Shown: positions 6,495 to 15,362 of the stretch, in pieces
How positions within the stretch are numbered: the stretch's first letter is position 1
Layout: each line of letters begins with the position of its first letter
Program-made: the position numbers and the translations under genes
NCBI GenBank assembly: GCA_029239575.1
Contig: JARBUP010000014.1
Span: forward strand, 1 to 20,277
Length of the DNA: 20,277 nt
Reading direction: 5' to 3'
Source: Bacillota bacterium
GTDB taxonomy: Bacteria; Bacillota; Clostridia; Tissierellales; Sedimentibacteraceae
The notes under the pieces: model-generated
Databases searched by the model: none
Told to the model about the DNA's origin: nothing
Seen by the model: only the letters and a program-made list of their open reading frames with translations

Positions 6495-7850
6495 TTATTT
6501 TTCTTCTTGATTTTCTTCTGTTACAGCAACTTCAATTTCTTCTACTTTATCTACAAATTTAGCTTTTGCAATAACTTTATCTATAACTTTTTTTCTTCTT
6601 AAAGAATTTTCGATTTGGCCTTTGTTTGTTTCCATTATTGATTTTTTGAAATTTTCTTTTCTTTCTTCTTCAATTCCATAAGAATCAACTAATTTGTTTA
6701 TTTCTTCATTTAATTCTTCTTCAGTAATTTCAACTTCAATTACTTTTTCTAATGCTGTAAGAACTAAATCAGCTTTTACGTTAAATTCAGCTTGTTTTTT
6801 TGCATTTGGATCTTCTTTATATTGATTTACTATTGAAGTAATTATATCATCATATTCTTTACCTGTAAATCCTTGTTGACGGAATTGTTGCTCATAGTTT
6901 TGTACCATATAAGTCAATTCTCTTTCTACTAAAACATTTGGAACATCTAATTTTGAATCATTAACAACTTTAGTAATAACATTGTTGCTGTTTGTTACTT
7001 CTACTTGGTCTTTAGCTTTTTGTTCTAATGTTGATCTTGTATCTGCTTTTAATTCTTCTAAAGTATCAAATTCACTTACATCTTTAGCAAATTCATCATC
7101 AATAGCTGGAAGTTCTTTTGCTTTTATTTCATGAATTTTAACTTTGAATATAGCAGCTTTTCCTTGTAAATCTTCTGAATGATATTCTTCAGGGAATGTC
7201 ACATTAACTTCTATTTCTTCATCTTTATTTTTGCCTATTAATTGTTCTTCAAATCCAGGAATAAATGTGTTAGAACCTATTTCAAGAGTTTGGTTTTCTG
7301 CTGTACCGCCTTCGAATTGTTCTTCTCCAACAAAACCAGCATAATCAATAATTAAAGTATCTCCATTTTGTACAGCTCTATCTGTTATTTCAACTATTCT
7401 TGCATTTTTTTCTTGAATAGCTTTTAATTCTTTTTCAACATCTTCATCAGTTACATTTATTTCAAATTTTTCAACTTCAACATTATTGTAATCACAAAGT
7501 TCTACTTCAGGCATAACTTCAACGTCAGCTTTAATTACAATTTCTTGACCTTCTTCAAATTTTTCGATATCTATTTTAGGGCTATCTATAACATCAAGAT
7601 TTAATTCAGTAACAGCAACAGGATAAGCTTGTTGAATAGCTATATCCATAGCATCATCATAGAATACGCTTTTGCCGTATTTCTTTTCAATTATATGTTT
7701 TGGTGCTTTTCCTTTTCTAAAGCCTTGAATAGCGATATCATTTTTAACTTTTAAATATGCTTTATCAACAGCCTTTAAGAAATCCTCATTTGAAATAGTA
7801 AATTCAATAGTAACTATATTTTTTTCTTTGCTTATTATTTTAGAACTCAT
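6495..7850 (-). CDS. tig: Trigger factor, ribosome-associated chaperone and prolyl isomerase
   Basis: A 451-residue three-domain chaperone. The N-terminal ribosome-binding domain carries GFRKGKAP (43-50), the signature loop that docks near the polypeptide exit tunnel. The FKBP-like prolyl isomerase domain covers about 162-245 and includes IPGFEEQLIG (197-206) and FPEEYHSEDLQGK (219-231). The rest is the helical C-terminal cradle, ending in an acidic tail. GGAGG five bases before the ATG fixes the start. It is the first gene of the tig-clpP-clpX-lon cluster, driven by a strong promoter about 75 bases upstream. Pairing a nascent-chain chaperone with Clp proteases is a common arrangement in Bacillota and other bacteria. 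Confidence 0.97.
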   Translation of the reverse strand: MSSKIISKEKNIVTIEFTISNEDFLKAVDKAYLKVKNDIAIQGFRKGKAPKHIIEKKYGKSVFYDDAMDIAIQQAYPVAVTELNLDVIDSPKIDIEKFEEGQEIVIKADVEVMPEVELCDYNNVEVEKFEINVTDEDVEKELKAIQEKNARIVEITDRAVQNGDTLIIDYAGFVGEEQFEGGTAENQTLEIGSNTFIPGFEEQLIGKNKDEEIEVNVTFPEEYHSEDLQGKAAIFKVKIHEIKAKELPAIDDEFAKDVSEFDTLEELKADTRSTLEQKAKDQVEVTNSNNVITKVVNDSKLDVPNVLVERELTYMVQNYEQQFRQQGFTGKEYDDIITSIVNQYKEDPNAKKQAEFNVKADLVLTALEKVIEVEITEEELNEEINKLVDSYGIEEERKENFKKSIMETNKGQIENSLRRKKVIDKVIAKAKFVDKVEEIEVAVTEENQEEK

Positions 7851-7932
7851 TTTTCCTCCATGTTCACTTTAGTTTATGTAAAATAATCAAAATTGTTTCA
7901 TTGTAATCATCTTATTCATAATTAACCACTCT

Positions 7933-7960
7933 ATTATAACATAATCTTTAATAAAATCAA
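7933..7960 (-). promoter_or_regulatory. Sigma-A promoter of the tig-clpP-clpX cluster
   Basis: Minus strand: TTGATT (7960-7955), 16-base spacer, perfect TATAAT (7938-7933) with a preceding TG giving an extended -10. Transcription would start near 7926, leaving a leader of about 75 bases before tig. No heat-shock operator of CtsR or HrcA (CIRCE) type is visible nearby. Confidence 0.7.
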
Positions 7961-8008
7961 TAATTTATTCTTATTTATTTCTCATTTTATTGTGATATCG
8001 CTAACAAA

Positions 8009-8578
8009 TTAAGTTTTATAGTCATAAACACAACAATCCATAACTAATTTTTCGCTGTTTAAAAAAAATTGTTTTTTGTTTTGAACATATTTCATGCCTG
8101 ATTTTTGCATTACTTTTCCTGAAGCTATATTTTTAACATCATGATAGGCTCTTATATTTTTAAATCCAACTTTAATAGTTAAAAAATTAAGTACATTTAT
8201 TAAAACTTCAGTGGCTATACCTTTGTTCCAGTATTTCCTTGATACAGTATATCCAATTTCACAGTAGAGCTTTTTATTTTTTATATTTGAGGCTGAAATA
8301 GAACCAATAACTTCCTTAGATTTCTTATCCGTTATAGCCCACAAATAGTAATCTTTTTTTTCATATTGTTTAATCCATTCATTTAAATATTCTTTAGTAA
8401 CATTTATGCTTGAATGTATTTTCCATGCATTATATTTTGCAGCCTCAGAATCGCTGGTCCAATTATTGTAAATGTCATTTAAATCTTCTATTTGAAATTT
8501 TCTAAGAAAAAAACGCTCTGTTACAATATCCTGCGTTCCAATATGTTTTAAAGAAGTTTCATTCTTAAAGCACAACAT
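8009..8578 (-). CDS. GNAT-family N-acetyltransferase (RimJ/RimL type)
   Basis: A 189-residue single-domain acetyltransferase of the Acetyltransf_3 group, which transfers acetyl from acetyl-CoA to an amine. The family pattern is visible: TERFFLRKFQIEDLNDIY (20-37), the strand and turn around EIGYTVSRKYWNKGIAT (107-123) with the CoA pyrophosphate loop WNKGIA (117-122), and the C-terminal KVMQKSGMKY block (155-164). Related proteins acetylate ribosomal protein N-termini, antibiotics or small amines; the substrate cannot be read from sequence. GGGGAG nine bases upstream supports the ATG at 8578. No terminator was found after it, so it could read into the tig promoter region. It seems to be a stand-alone accessory gene. 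Confidence 0.85.
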   Translation of the reverse strand: MLCFKNETSLKHIGTQDIVTERFFLRKFQIEDLNDIYNNWTSDSEAAKYNAWKIHSSINVTKEYLNEWIKQYEKKDYYLWAITDKKSKEVIGSISASNIKNKKLYCEIGYTVSRKYWNKGIATEVLINVLNFLTIKVGFKNIRAYHDVKNIASGKVMQKSGMKYVQNKKQFFLNSEKLVMDCCVYDYKT

Positions 8579-8831
8579 AAATAATATCTCCCCTTTTATA
8601 ACATTATATATTTTTATTTTTATTTTGCATAGAACTTTTTATTATTAAGGCTCCATTTATTTGATTTTTTTACAAATTATTGCAAAATACAAATATATTT
8701 TTAAAAAAATATCACATTAAATAAATATTTTAATGATTTATTAAGAAAAATAATATATAATGTTAGTATTATATTGCAAGACGACAAACAATAATTGTTA
8801 CAAAATAATAAGAACATTTAAAGGAGGTAAT

Positions 8832-9560
8832 ATGATCCACGATAATTACAGCTCTGAAATTAATGAAGAAATAATCGACAGCAACCTAATAAGAAATAGA
8901 AAATTTATTCCTACTATTGAATCAGAACTAAAGAAAAAACCGATACAAATGCCAATAGAAATTTATAATGCAAGTGGTATAAATATATTTGGAAAAAGAA
9001 TTAAATCATTAATATTTTCAACTGACTTAGCCATTATTAAAAATAATAATGCAGATGGTGTTATAGCTGTATATCCATATACTCCACAGCTTTCTATTAA
9101 TCAAGCCATAATCGAAATTTCATCCACTCCTGTGTTTGTAGGTGTTGGAGGCGGTATAACAACTGGTCAAAGGTCTCTTGATATAGCCATAAATGCTGAA
9201 TTAAACGGAGCATATGGCGTTGTTATGAACGCTCCTACTCCAAATGAACTTATTTCTGAGATGAAAAAAAGACTTGATATTCCTATTATAATTACCATAG
9301 TTTCAGAAAAAGAAGATTTTGAATCAAGAATAAAAGCAGGGGTTTCAATTTTTAATGTTTCAGGTGGTGTTAACACAGCAAAAATAGTTAGAGCTATAAG
9401 AGAAAAACACCCTCACTTTCCTATAATTGCAACTGGTGGGCCAAAGCCTGAAAATATAACCGAAACAATACAAGCAGGCGCTAATGCAATAACAATCACA
9501 CCACCAACAACTGGTCAACTATTCTCAAAAATAATGAACAAGTATAGATCAGAAATGTAA
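8832..9560 (+). CDS. Putative TIM-barrel (beta/alpha-barrel) protein of unknown substrate
   Basis: A 242-residue protein on the plus strand. The start at 8832 follows AAGGAGG closely; an in-frame ATG at 8760 has no RBS and would add an unlikely N-terminus. The sequence alternates hydrophobic strands and amphipathic helices throughout. It has glycine-rich loops VGVGGGIT (103-110) and ATGGP (200-204), which resemble phosphate-binding loops of ThiG, KDPG aldolase or NanE-like barrels. No complete catalytic signature of those enzymes was recognised; clostridial homologues are often labelled simply hydrolase. It is flanked by minus-strand genes on both sides and has no operon partner, so context gives no pathway. 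Confidence 0.65.
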   Translation: MIHDNYSSEINEEIIDSNLIRNRKFIPTIESELKKKPIQMPIEIYNASGINIFGKRIKSLIFSTDLAIIKNNNADGVIAVYPYTPQLSINQAIIEISSTPVFVGVGGGITTGQRSLDIAINAELNGAYGVVMNAPTPNELISEMKKRLDIPIIITIVSEKEDFESRIKAGVSIFNVSGGVNTAKIVRAIREKHPHFPIIATGGPKPENITETIQAGANAITITPPTTGQLFSKIMNKYRSEM

Positions 9561-9561
9561 A

Positions 9562-9612
9562 AGGTACGCTCCCGCTGCGAAATGGTTTTATTCGCAAAAG
9601 CGGTGCGTACCT
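9562..9612. repeat. Long GC-richer hairpin after the TIM-barrel gene
   Basis: Three stacked stems: AGGTACGC (9562-9569) with 9605-9612, CCGC (9572-9575) with 9600-9603, and TGCGAA (9576-9581) with 9591-9596, around a 9-base loop. Eighteen base pairs with only small internal bulges is strong for this AT-rich DNA. It begins one base after the stop codon and abuts a separate terminator hairpin. It may protect the mRNA 3' end or be a small palindromic repeat unit. Confidence 0.65.
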
Positions 9613-9658
9613 AAAAAGAACAAAAATAATTTGATTAATTTATTTTTGTTCTTTTTTT
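9613..9658. terminator. Bidirectional terminator between convergent genes
   Basis: A perfect 17-base stem (9613-9629 with 9640-9656, containing AAAGAACAAAAATAA) and a 10-base loop, followed on the plus strand by further T and on the minus strand ending in T. The stem is A/T-rich. It lies between the plus-strand TIM-barrel gene and the minus-strand operon ending at 9721. Confidence 0.75.
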
Positions 9659-9709
9659 ATAAACAAACAACAACCACCTTTAATAGCCGTCCAGCATTTA
9701 AATGGTTGT
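9659..9709 (-). terminator. Probable terminator of the Asp23-fakA-recG-rsmD-coaD operon
   Basis: Minus strand: ACAACCA... pairs as 9709-9703 with 9676-9670, with inner TTTAA/TTAAA (9702-9698 with 9683-9679), followed by TTGTTTAT. It starts 11 bases after the stop of the last operon gene. The T-tract is interrupted, so termination may be completed by the stronger hairpin just beyond. Confidence 0.45.
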
Positions 9710-9720
9710 CCTAATATTAA

Positions 9721-10170
9721 TTACATATTTTTCAAAACACTTCTATTCTGATCTATAATATCATTTATCTCAACAATTTTATTCTGAAGATTTGATAATA
9801 TATGGTCGCTGTAATTATATGCTCCAACTTTCATATCGTTAGCTTTTAATTCAGCATCTCTCAATATTTGTTCAGCATATTGATTTGCATGTTTTATAAT
9901 TTCTGATTCTTCTATAAGCATTTTTTGTTGTTCTTTAATTTTTTGTAAATAATCATCCGCTTCAGATTGAGCTTCACTTAAAATTCTTTGTCTTTCTTTA
10001 GCAACCCATGACGCTCTATTTATTTCATCAGGAAGCTTTAATCTAATTTCATTTATAACCTCTAATAATTCCTCTTTGTCTATCATTACTTTACTTGACA
10101 AAGGAAGTTTAGAAGCATCTTCTGCTATATCTTCTATTTTCTCCAATAAATTTAAAATATCCATATCCAT
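9721..10170 (-). CDS. Coiled-coil protein, V-type ATPase subunit H-like or DivIVA-like
   Basis: A 149-residue, mostly helical, charged protein. Residues about 50-115 have the heptad-like pattern of a long coiled coil with many Ala, Glu, Gln and Lys (for example EAQSEADDYLQKIKEQQKML, 65-84). There are no membrane segments or catalytic motifs. Similar clostridial proteins beside coaD carry automatic names such as ATPase or vacuolar-type ATPase subunit H, but no other ATPase subunit is present and the resemblance probably reflects the coiled coil. A role as a structural or DivIVA-like protein is conceivable but not shown. GGGAGG precedes the ATG, overlapping the coaD end; the gap to coaD is six bases, so it is the last gene of that operon. 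Confidence 0.7.
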   Translation of the reverse strand: MDMDILNLLEKIEDIAEDASKLPLSSKVMIDKEELLEVINEIRLKLPDEINRASWVAKERQRILSEAQSEADDYLQKIKEQQKMLIEESEIIKHANQYAEQILRDAELKANDMKVGAYNYSDHILSNLQNKIVEINDIIDQNRSVLKNM

Positions 10171-10176
10171 AATATT

Positions 10177-10653
10177 TTACCTCCCTAATTTTTTCCTTAG
10201 TGGTTCTGCAACATTTTCTGGTACAAGTCCTTTAAATTTTTCACTATACATTGCGATTTCTTTAACGCCGCTTGAACTTACAAAAGAATATTCATGTGAA
10301 GCTACCATAAATACTGTTTCTAATTCTTCAAATATATATCTATTATAAGCAGATAAATTAAGTTCATATTCATAATCAGATACTGCCCTTAACCCTCTTA
10401 TTACAACTTTTATATCATTATTTTTGCAATAATGAGCTACCATATCACTTGAATAATCAACAGTTACATTCTTTAAATGTTTTACTGCTCCCCTTGCAAG
10501 TTCAACTCTTTCTTCTAATTCAAATGTATATCTTTTAGCAACGTTATTAAAAACTGTTACAACAACTTCATCAAATTTTTCGGAACATCTTCTTATTAAA
10601 TCAAGATGTCCACATGTGATTGGATCGAAACTTCCTGCATATAAAACTTTCAT
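10177..10653 (-). CDS. coaD: Phosphopantetheine adenylyltransferase
   Basis: A 158-residue nucleotidyltransferase catalysing the penultimate step of coenzyme A synthesis: 4'-phosphopantetheine plus ATP gives dephospho-CoA and pyrophosphate. The N-terminal AGSFDPITCGHLDLI (6-20) holds the TxGH motif with His16. RGLRAVSDYEYE (86-97) and the SSS-containing FVSSSGVKE (124-132) are the substrate and phosphate-binding segments. Length matches the family (about 160). Its ATG directly follows the TAA of rsmD with no gap, and its GGAGG lies inside the end of rsmD, so translation is very likely coupled. The rsmD-coaD pair is conserved across many bacteria. Confidence 0.97.
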   Translation of the reverse strand: MKVLYAGSFDPITCGHLDLIRRCSEKFDEVVVTVFNNVAKRYTFELEERVELARGAVKHLKNVTVDYSSDMVAHYCKNNDIKVVIRGLRAVSDYEYELNLSAYNRYIFEELETVFMVASHEYSFVSSSGVKEIAMYSEKFKGLVPENVAEPLRKKLGR

Positions 10654-11214
10654 TTAATCCTCCGACAACATCATAATGCTGATTCTTGTTCTACCATAAA
10701 TTTTTTCTTTATATTTTATAATACTTTCAAATTCTTCTTCAAATATTTTTTCTGATTTATCACTTTCAATAATCAACATTCCGTCATCAGCTAATAAATT
10801 ATTTTCAAAAATAAGCTTAGCGATCTTAGCGCTACAATTTAATGCATATGGAGGATCTGCAAAAATATAATCAAATTTCAAATTCATATTTGACAAATTT
10901 TCAATAGCTTTTCCATAATCACTTTGAATAACTTTTGATTTATTCTCAAATTGGCATAGAGCTAAATTCTTTTTAACAAAACTTAAACTATTATGAGAAG
11001 AATCTACAAAATAGCACTGCTTAGCACCTCTTGCAATAAATTCTATTCCAACATTACCTGAACCAGCAAACAAGTCAAGCACAACTGATTCTTCATCAAT
11101 GAAACCTAAAATGTTAAATAATGATTCTTTAATTTTATCACTTGTTGGCCTTACGGACATTCCTTCAGGAGCAAAAAGTTTTTTTCCTTTGTTTATACCT
11201 GATATTATCCTCAT
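10654..11214 (-). CDS. rsmD: 16S rRNA (guanine966-N2)-methyltransferase RsmD
   Basis: A 186-residue class I SAM-dependent methyltransferase that modifies G966 of 16S rRNA in the E. coli homologue. The N-terminus RIISGINKGKKLFAPEG (2-18) followed by RPTSDKIKESLFNIL (22-36) is diagnostic of the family. The SAM-binding loop is LDLFAGSGNVGIE (46-58). The catalytic motif is DPPY (120-123), typical of N2-guanine or N6-adenine methylation. AGGAAG six bases before the ATG is the RBS. It follows recG by 21 bases and abuts coaD. Confidence 0.95.
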   Translation of the reverse strand: MRIISGINKGKKLFAPEGMSVRPTSDKIKESLFNILGFIDEESVVLDLFAGSGNVGIEFIARGAKQCYFVDSSHNSLSFVKKNLALCQFENKSKVIQSDYGKAIENLSNMNLKFDYIFADPPYALNCSAKIAKLIFENNLLADDGMLIIESDKSEKIFEEEFESIIKYKEKIYGRTRISIMMLSED

Positions 11215-11235
11215 ATTTCACTTCCTGTCTTTATG

Positions 11236-13299
11236 TCAATTGAAAATAATATTTTCATCTTGAAATAAATTCAATATTTCTTTTTTAAAATTTATGTAAT
11301 CTTCACCTTCAAGGTTAGGATTTTCCTGTATTATTTGTTTTGATAGTAGCTGTACTTCTTTTACTACCTCAACATTACTTATTATACTTTTTATTTCATA
11401 TTTCGACAAACCACTTTGTCGTGTACCAAAGAAGTCTCCAGGACCTCTTAACCTCAAATCTTCTTCTGCAATTAAAAATCCATTATTAGTATTTTTTAAT
11501 ATATTCATTCTGTCTTTAGAATTTTTAGATTTACTTTCATTAACTAAAATACAATATGATTGATGCTTACCTCTTCCAACCCTGCCTCTTAACTGATGAA
11601 GCTGAGCTAATCCAAATCTTTCAGCATTTAATACTAACATTATAACCGCATTTGGTACATTTACACCAACTTCTATAACAGTAGTTGAAATTAATACATT
11701 TATTTTTCCATCATAAAAATCCTTCATAACAATTTCTTTTTCAGAATTTTTCATTTTTCCATGCAATAATCCAAGATTAAATTTTACAAATTGAGAAGAT
11801 TTTAATTCTTCAAAGATTTCCTCTGCAGAATCTGCTTCAAGATTTTCTGATTCTTCTACTAAGGGAGCTACAATATAACATTGTCTACCTTGTATTATAT
11901 TTTCTTTTATAAAATCATAGGCTTCTTGTTTTTCATTGCCTTTAATTATACTTGTTTGAATTACCTGCCTATTAGGAGGCATTTCATCTATTATGGAAAT
12001 ATCTAAATCACCATAAAACATAAGTGCTAAAGTTCTTGGAATAGGTGTAGCAGTCATTACAAGTAAATCAGGATTTTTTCCTTTATTTGAAAGCATTGCT
12101 CTTTGCCTAACACCAAAACGATGTTGTTCATCAGTTACTACTAAACCTATATTCTTAAATATTACTTTATCTTCAATAAGAGCATGGGTTCCTATTATTA
12201 TATCTATATTTCCATTTTCCAAATTAAATAATATTTCTCTTTTTTCTTTAGCTTTTGTTGAGCCAGATAAAAATGCAACATTTACATTTATATTTAACTT
12301 ATTTATAAGTTCTATTAAAGCTTCATAATGCTGCATAGCTAATATTTCTGTAGGTGCCATCATGGACGTTTGATAATTACTTTTAACAGCTATTAACATA
12401 GCATAAAATGCAACTATAGTTTTTCCAGAACCAACATCACCTTGAACTAATCTGTTCATAGGTTTATTTAATTTCATATCTTCTTTTATTTCTGATATTA
12501 CTTTTTTCTGAGCATTTGTTAATTCATATGGTAAACATTTTAAAAGTGCTTTTGATAAAGTATCATCATTAAATTCAATACCTGGCAAATCAGTCTTTAA
12601 GTTATTTTTTATAGATAAAAGACCGATTTGCATTATTAATAGTTTTTCAAATGCAATAGTTTTTTTAGCTACAGAATATTTTCTATTATCTATTGGAAAA
12701 TGCAAATACCTAATTGCATTTTTTCTTGAAATTAATTTATATTTTAACATTATTTCATTTGGTATTATATCTTCAATTTTATCAAAATATGTTTTTATGG
12801 CAAGGGAAGTTAATTTAGTAAGTTCATTATTAGAAAGTCCATATGTTAACCCATAAATAGGCATGATTTTACCTACTTTATGGTCATTTACCACATTTTC
12901 TATTTCTGGATTTGTCATTTCAAATTTACCAAATGATAGTTTTACTTTGCCAAATACATAAAATTCATCAAAAATATTTAACTTGTCCATAAGAAAATCT
13001 TGATTAAAAAATGTTAAAGAAATAAATCCAGTATCATCCCTTCCTACGGCCTTTATAATGGACATATTTTTTTTAAGGGATGATTTTTTTGGATTTTCAT
13101 ATAATTTTATTTTTAATAACACTTTTGATTCTTCTGATAAATCTTTCAAATCATTTATAGCACTAATTTTTTGTCTATCTTCATATTTTATAGGAAAATA
13201 ATTTAACAAATCTTCTATAGAATAAATGTTTAATTTATTTAATTGCTTTGCTTTTTTAGGGCCTACTCCCTTTAAAAATTGAATATCATAATTTAACAT
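11236..13299 (-). CDS. recG: ATP-dependent DNA helicase RecG
   Basis: A 687-residue superfamily 2 helicase that reverses stalled replication forks and processes recombination intermediates. The N-terminal wedge (OB) region spans about 1-240, including FLKGVGPKKAKQLNKL (8-23). Helicase motifs: Walker A GDVGSGKT (287-294), motif II DEQH (390-393), motif III TATPIPRT (416-423), motif VI QLRGRVGRGKHQSYC (569-583). Length is normal. The start is right for the family, but no clear Shine-Dalgarno precedes the ATG. The fakA stop lies only nine bases upstream, so initiation may depend on ribosomes finishing fakA. Confidence 0.97.
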   Translation of the reverse strand: MLNYDIQFLKGVGPKKAKQLNKLNIYSIEDLLNYFPIKYEDRQKISAINDLKDLSEESKVLLKIKLYENPKKSSLKKNMSIIKAVGRDDTGFISLTFFNQDFLMDKLNIFDEFYVFGKVKLSFGKFEMTNPEIENVVNDHKVGKIMPIYGLTYGLSNNELTKLTSLAIKTYFDKIEDIIPNEIMLKYKLISRKNAIRYLHFPIDNRKYSVAKKTIAFEKLLIMQIGLLSIKNNLKTDLPGIEFNDDTLSKALLKCLPYELTNAQKKVISEIKEDMKLNKPMNRLVQGDVGSGKTIVAFYAMLIAVKSNYQTSMMAPTEILAMQHYEALIELINKLNINVNVAFLSGSTKAKEKREILFNLENGNIDIIIGTHALIEDKVIFKNIGLVVTDEQHRFGVRQRAMLSNKGKNPDLLVMTATPIPRTLALMFYGDLDISIIDEMPPNRQVIQTSIIKGNEKQEAYDFIKENIIQGRQCYIVAPLVEESENLEADSAEEIFEELKSSQFVKFNLGLLHGKMKNSEKEIVMKDFYDGKINVLISTTVIEVGVNVPNAVIMLVLNAERFGLAQLHQLRGRVGRGKHQSYCILVNESKSKNSKDRMNILKNTNNGFLIAEEDLRLRGPGDFFGTRQSGLSKYEIKSIISNVEVVKEVQLLSKQIIQENPNLEGEDYINFKKEILNLFQDENIIFN

Positions 13300-13308
13300 A
13301 ATACACGC

Positions 13309-14931
13309 TTATTCTACTGAAATAATATAATAGTAAAGAGGCTGTCCTCCATGTATTATTTCAACATCACAGTCAGGCGCTGCTTCTTCTATTCTTGCTT
13401 TTAAGTCTTCTATATTATTTTTATCAGCATCTTCTCCATAGAAAAGAGTTATTAAATAACTATCCTCATCAACCATGCTGTTAATAAGTTCAACTGCTTG
13501 ATTTTCTATATTATTTCCATGAGAAACTATATCTCCATTAAATAATGCAATTATTTCGTCTTTTTTAATTTCCATATCATTAAAAACAGTATCTCTAACA
13601 GCATAAGTTATTTGTCCTGTTTTAACTTCTTTAATAGCACCTGTCATAGATATTACATTTTGCTCTAATTCTAAATTATCTTTAAATGCAAGCATGGCAG
13701 AAATTCCTTGTGGAATACTTTTGCTTGGTATGATACTTAAATTTTTACTTGATACTTCTTTTGCTTGGTTTGCTGCCATTATAATATTTGAATTATTAGG
13801 CAAAACAATTATGTGATCAGCATTTATTTTCTCAGCTGCTTCAACTATGTCTTCAGTACTAGGGTTCATTGTTTGACCACCAGTTAAAAACTCATCTACA
13901 TTTAAGTCGGAGAATACTTTTTTAATTCCTTCTCCAACGCCAATTGCTATAAAACCATACTGCTTCTTTTCTTTGTTTTTCTTTGGAGCATTTTTAATTT
14001 TTTCTCTAAACTGCTCTTTCATATTATCTATTTTAAGTTTTATTAATTCTCCATATTTTACAGCTATGCTTATAATTTGACCTGGATCATTTGTATGTAT
14101 ATGAACTTTAATTATATCTTCATTGCCAACACATACTATGGAATCACCTTTATCAAATATCTGTCTTAAAAAATGATCCGAACTTTTTTTAGCACCTTTA
14201 ATAATAAATTCTGTACAATACTGATACAAAATTTCATCTTCGCTGCCAAATTCAGAAACTTCTGCCTCTGTATCAACAACTACTTTTGTATCTGTTTGTT
14301 CTTTTTTAATTTCAACGCCTTTTAAAGCAGCTAATGCTCCTTCAAGCAAACAAATAAGACCTTTTCCACCTGCATCAACAACACCAGCTTGTGCTAGTAC
14401 TTTTAACATTTCAGGTGTTCGGTTTAAAGTTGCTTTAGCTTGTTCAATAAGATATTCTAAAAATAATGAAACATCCTTATAATCAACATATGTAACCATA
14501 GCTCTTTCTGCAGTTTCTCTTGCTACAGTTAAAATTGTTCCTTCAACTGGTTTCATAACAGCTTTATATGCAGTATCAGAAGCAGATTTAAAGCACTCAG
14601 CTATTACTTTAGAGTCAATTATATTAACTGAGTTTAGACCTTTTGCCATGCCCCTAAACAACTGAGATAATATTACACCAGAGTTTCCTCTTGCTCCCAT
14701 TAATGAACCATTAGCAACTGCATCAGCTAATTTACTTATAGTTTCATCTTTAACGTTGTTCATTTCTTTCATTGCTGATTGAACAGTTAAGTTCATATTT
14801 GTTCCTGTATCTCCGTCAGGAACTGGGAATACATTTAAAGAATCCACAAGAGCTTTATTGTTTTCTAAATTTATAGCAGCTCCTTGCAACATCCTTTTAA
14901 ATGTAACATTATCTATAGAATTAATTATCAT
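13309..14931 (-). CDS. fakA: Fatty acid kinase catalytic subunit FakA (YloV, DAK-domain protein)
   Basis: A 540-residue two-part protein. The N-terminal DhaL-type kinase domain (about 8-205) carries the Mg-ATP binding FPVPDGDTGTNM (35-46), GARGNSGVILSQ (79-90), PVEGTILTVARE (128-139) and DAGGKGL (186-192). A middle domain has YCTEFIIKG (238-246) and VHIHTNDPG (276-284), and the C-terminal part has GGQTMNPST (351-359). In Staphylococcus aureus this protein phosphorylates fatty acids held by a FakB carrier, feeding phospholipid synthesis. No fakB (DegV) gene is in the window. GAGGAGG five bases upstream fixes the start. It follows the Asp23-family gene by 12 bases, a pairing conserved in Bacillota. 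Confidence 0.93.
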   Translation of the reverse strand: MIINSIDNVTFKRMLQGAAINLENNKALVDSLNVFPVPDGDTGTNMNLTVQSAMKEMNNVKDETISKLADAVANGSLMGARGNSGVILSQLFRGMAKGLNSVNIIDSKVIAECFKSASDTAYKAVMKPVEGTILTVARETAERAMVTYVDYKDVSLFLEYLIEQAKATLNRTPEMLKVLAQAGVVDAGGKGLICLLEGALAALKGVEIKKEQTDTKVVVDTEAEVSEFGSEDEILYQYCTEFIIKGAKKSSDHFLRQIFDKGDSIVCVGNEDIIKVHIHTNDPGQIISIAVKYGELIKLKIDNMKEQFREKIKNAPKKNKEKKQYGFIAIGVGEGIKKVFSDLNVDEFLTGGQTMNPSTEDIVEAAEKINADHIIVLPNNSNIIMAANQAKEVSSKNLSIIPSKSIPQGISAMLAFKDNLELEQNVISMTGAIKEVKTGQITYAVRDTVFNDMEIKKDEIIALFNGDIVSHGNNIENQAVELINSMVDEDSYLITLFYGEDADKNNIEDLKARIEEAAPDCDVEIIHGGQPLYYYIISVE

Positions 14932-14943
14932 ATTTCCTCCTCA

Positions 14944-15300
14944 TTATTTTTGTACTCTAATACCTTGTACAAAAATATTTACCTTATTTACTTTAACACC
15001 TGAGAAATTTTCTACACTGTATTTTATTCTTTCAATAACATTTGAAGCAACAACCGATATTTTTACACCATATTGAAAAACAGTATATAAGTCGATATTA
15101 AGTTTATCGTCCTGTACTGATACTTTAATGCCTTTTGATAATTGTTCTTTTTTTAAGAGTTCAAAAAGTCCTGCAGTTGCATTTTTAGAAGACATACCAA
15201 CTACACCATAGCATTCCATAGCAGCTAAACCTGCAATAGTAGCAAAAGCTTGATCATCTATTGTAACATTTCCATATTCATTAACAACATTAATTGACAT
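14944..15300 (-). CDS. Asp23/Gls24 envelope stress response family protein (YloU-like)
   Basis: A 118-residue Asp23-family protein. The start at 15300 is chosen because GGGAGG lies nine bases upstream; the longer in-frame reading from 15447 would translate the structured leader and gives an atypical N-terminus. Family features are visible: the opening VNEYGNVTIDDQAFATIAGL (5-24), the GVVGMSS segment (32-38), a hydrophobic strand in KLNIDLYTVFQYGVKI and the C-terminal VNKVNIFVQGIRV. Asp23 proteins are membrane-associated, alkaline-shock or envelope-stress proteins; the small YloU form beside fakA is widespread in Bacillota and its biochemical role is unclear. It heads the six-gene operon and is preceded by a long folded leader. 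Confidence 0.88.
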   Translation of the reverse strand: MSINVVNEYGNVTIDDQAFATIAGLAAMECYGVVGMSSKNATAGLFELLKKEQLSKGIKVSVQDDKLNIDLYTVFQYGVKISVVASNVIERIKYSVENFSGVKVNKVNIFVQGIRVQK

Positions 15301-15362
15301 ATTAAGTGACCTCCCATAAATTATAATTAATTTAGATATAATAATTTTAATATTGATATTAT

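Noticed and set aside
8787..8799. Palindrome AACAATAATTGTT upstream of the TIM-barrel gene
   Set aside because: Only 13 bases and AT-rich; expected by chance in this composition, and no clear promoter overlaps it.
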